The position numbers were made by a program, and so were the translations under genes. Below the pieces are notes generated by a model that worked only from the letters and a program-made list of their open reading frames with translations, searched no databases and had not been told where the DNA came from. 64,000 bases of DNA, taken from Asticcacaulis endophyticus. GTDB taxonomy: Bacteria > Pseudomonadota > Alphaproteobacteria > Caulobacterales > Caulobacteraceae. Positions 62,945 to 64,000 of this stretch are shown here, piece by piece; within the stretch, counting starts at the first letter, position 1; every line of letters starts with the position of its first letter. The stretch is taken from assembly GCF_014652575.1 (NCBI RefSeq), contig NZ_BMZB01000001.1, forward strand, positions 1,619,928 through 1,683,927, read 5' to 3'.

Positions 62945-63028
62945 ATTGGAGCGGAAACATTCCGCTCAAGCCGCCACCAGCGGCGCGGCCAAGGTGGCGG
63001 AGCCACCGCCCGGTGAGGGACTAAAGAT

Positions 63029-64000
63029 TTAAGTGACCGGATTATGTTTCTCGATAAAGCCAAGAATGGCCGTGGACATTTCGACGCGCTTTGCCTCAAC
63101 CGATTGCCAGTGGTCCTCACCTTTCAGTTCGATAAAGGTCACATCCTTACCGGCGTTTTTCAGGGCGCGTTCCATGCGACGGCTTTGGTCAATCGGGACA
63201 ACCACGTCATCCTTGCCATGTATGAGCAGGACTGGAATTTTACAGTTGGCCGCATGGCGGGCGGGGGATACGGCGTTCATATCGTCCTTGTCACCGAGAA
63301 AGCGTTTCCAGTAGAGCACGGCGGAACTTCTTGCAGACGCTGTTTGTGTGACTTTGTAATCGACAAACTCTTTAAGGTCGCTAAGGCCCGCGACGGATAC
63401 GGCGCAGTTATAAACATCCGGATCGAATGTCGCGCCCGCCAACGCCGCGTAGCCGCCATAAGATGCCCCGACAATGGCCACCCGTTTGGGGTCAATCGTG
63501 CCGTCTTTGGCCAGATAGCGCACACCATCGGACAGATCGGTCTGCATTTTCCGACCAAACTGACCGTAACCGGCTTCTACAAAGGCATCGCCGTAGCCGG
63601 AAGACCCTCTGTAATTGGGTTGCAGAACCGCATAGCCGCGTGAGGCGTAAAGCTGGGACTCCCAATCAAAGCTTGAGGTGTCGCGTGCCTGCGGGCCTCC
63701 GTGCGGCAGGACGATCAGCGGCAAGTTCTTATGTACTTTACTCGGCGGTAAGGTCAGATAACCGTGGATCTCCAGACCGTCGGCGGCCTTATATTTGATA
63801 GGTTTCTTTTGGGTGATCCATTCGGCAGGCAGATCAGGATAGTTTTCTCCGATCGGCAGAGACTTTCCGGCGCCGAAGTCGATAAAATAATAGGTGCCGG
63901 GATCATCTGAGCTTTCGCCGTAAATCAGAACTTTACGTGGGTCCTCAGCCGCAAATTCGTAGATAGAGACGTTATAACCCGGCATGGCGCCTTTGCAGAG
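63029..64000 (-). CDS. S9 family peptidase (prolyl oligopeptidase-like), C-terminal part, cut by window end
   Basis: The visible 323 codons hold the alpha/beta-hydrolase domain. The nucleophile is in VGASYGGYAAL, the aspartate in IHGKDDVVVP and the histidine in LKGEDHWQS. The preceding part (YRGSSGYGDAFVEAGYGQFG) is typical of DPP/acylaminoacyl peptidases, which have an N-terminal beta-propeller that would lie beyond 64000. An ATG at 63985 opens the visible frame, but the frame stays open to the window edge and the propeller is missing, so the true start is outside. Confidence 0.9.
   Translation of the reverse strand, partial: LCKGAMPGYNVSIYEFAAEDPRKVLIYGESSDDPGTYYFIDFGAGKSLPIGENYPDLPAEWITQKKPIKYKAADGLEIHGYLTLPPSKVHKNLPLIVLPHGGPQARDTSSFDWESQLYASRGYAVLQPNYRGSSGYGDAFVEAGYGQFGRKMQTDLSDGVRYLAKDGTIDPKRVAIVGASYGGYAALAGATFDPDVYNCAVSVAGLSDLKEFVDYKVTQTASARSSAVLYWKRFLGDKDDMNAVSPARHAANCKIPVLLIHGKDDVVVPIDQSRRMERALKNAGKDVTFIELKGEDHWQSVEAKRVEMSTAILGFIEKHNPVT

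Noticed and set aside
1-64000. tRNA, rRNA, CRISPR, insertion sequence or prophage genes
   Set aside because: I looked for cloverleaf-like intergenic sequence, regular spaced repeats, and transposase or integrase motifs and found none; the palindromic repeats are too short and not regularly spaced.

Overview
This 64 kb window is chromosomal DNA of an alphaproteobacterium, most likely a member of the Caulobacteraceae; the genus Asticcacaulis is my best guess. The reasons are the gene content (an RcdA/DUF1465 protein with its DUF1192 neighbour, PhaR, an RpoE-ChrR pair, xseB-ispA-dxs, a XylD-like sugar-acid dehydratase, a complete his operon), the moderately high GC and dense packing, and many short intergenic hairpin repeats. 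This is inference from gene content; there is no rRNA in the window. I saw no tRNA or rRNA genes, no CRISPR array, no transposase or phage genes.

Layout. 1-10 kb: general metabolism (short-chain dehydrogenase, aminopeptidase P, FkbM methyltransferase, PrmA), a Lys/Ala-rich histone-H1-like protein, an ABC exporter, and a HisN-type phosphatase. 10-15 kb: an XRE regulator, rcdA, DUF1192, a quinone oxidoreductase, an unusual long GNAT-like protein, yidD. 15-21 kb: thrS followed by a glycosylation group (two GT2, one GT39/ArnT-like, one small membrane protein). 21-25 kb: the polyhydroxybutyrate locus (phaR divergent from phaA-phaB) with candidate PhaR operators. 25-27 kb: two exported proteins, one built from three four-cysteine repeats. 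27-35 kb: a his operon on the minus strand, regulator-hisG-hisD-hisC'B-hisH-hisA-hisF-hisIE, whose gaps are filled with palindromic repeats. 35-42 kb: YcxB-like and YegD-like proteins, a lemA-TPM-TPM operon, a Sel1 protein, ald divergent from its Lrp-type regulator. 42-48 kb: an ECF sigma/ChrR anti-sigma island with DUF1365, FAD oxidoreductase, DUF2177 and Cfa-like methyltransferase, driven by two divergent matching promoters. 48-52 kb: xseB-ispA-dxs. 52-58 kb: AbgT transporter, O-antigen ligase, two tandem HAMP-only membrane receptors. 58-63 kb: sugar catabolism (mutarotase, IlvD/Edd dehydratase, GntR regulator, AraD1-type hydrolase). The window ends inside an S9 peptidase.

How the parts work together. 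The his operon encodes nearly the whole histidine pathway, with HisN about 20 kb away as a plausible histidinol phosphatase. Its hisB is fused to an aminotransferase-like domain that has lost the PLP lysine (Tyr169) and the cofactor-contacting Asn (Leu113), so a working HisC must be encoded elsewhere. A TrpR-like protein heads the operon, and a perfect 10-bp inverted repeat lies directly before its start codon, which suggests autoregulation. In the 42-48 kb island both transcription units start from TGATCY-N18-TA elements, consistent with one RpoE-ChrR-controlled singlet-oxygen or membrane-lipid response.

The strongest candidates for something undescribed are the pseudo-HisC-HisB fusion, the three-repeat 12-cysteine exported protein, the HAMP-only receptor pair (one with a histidine-rich linker), and the repeat family that keeps a fixed frame around a changing hairpin.
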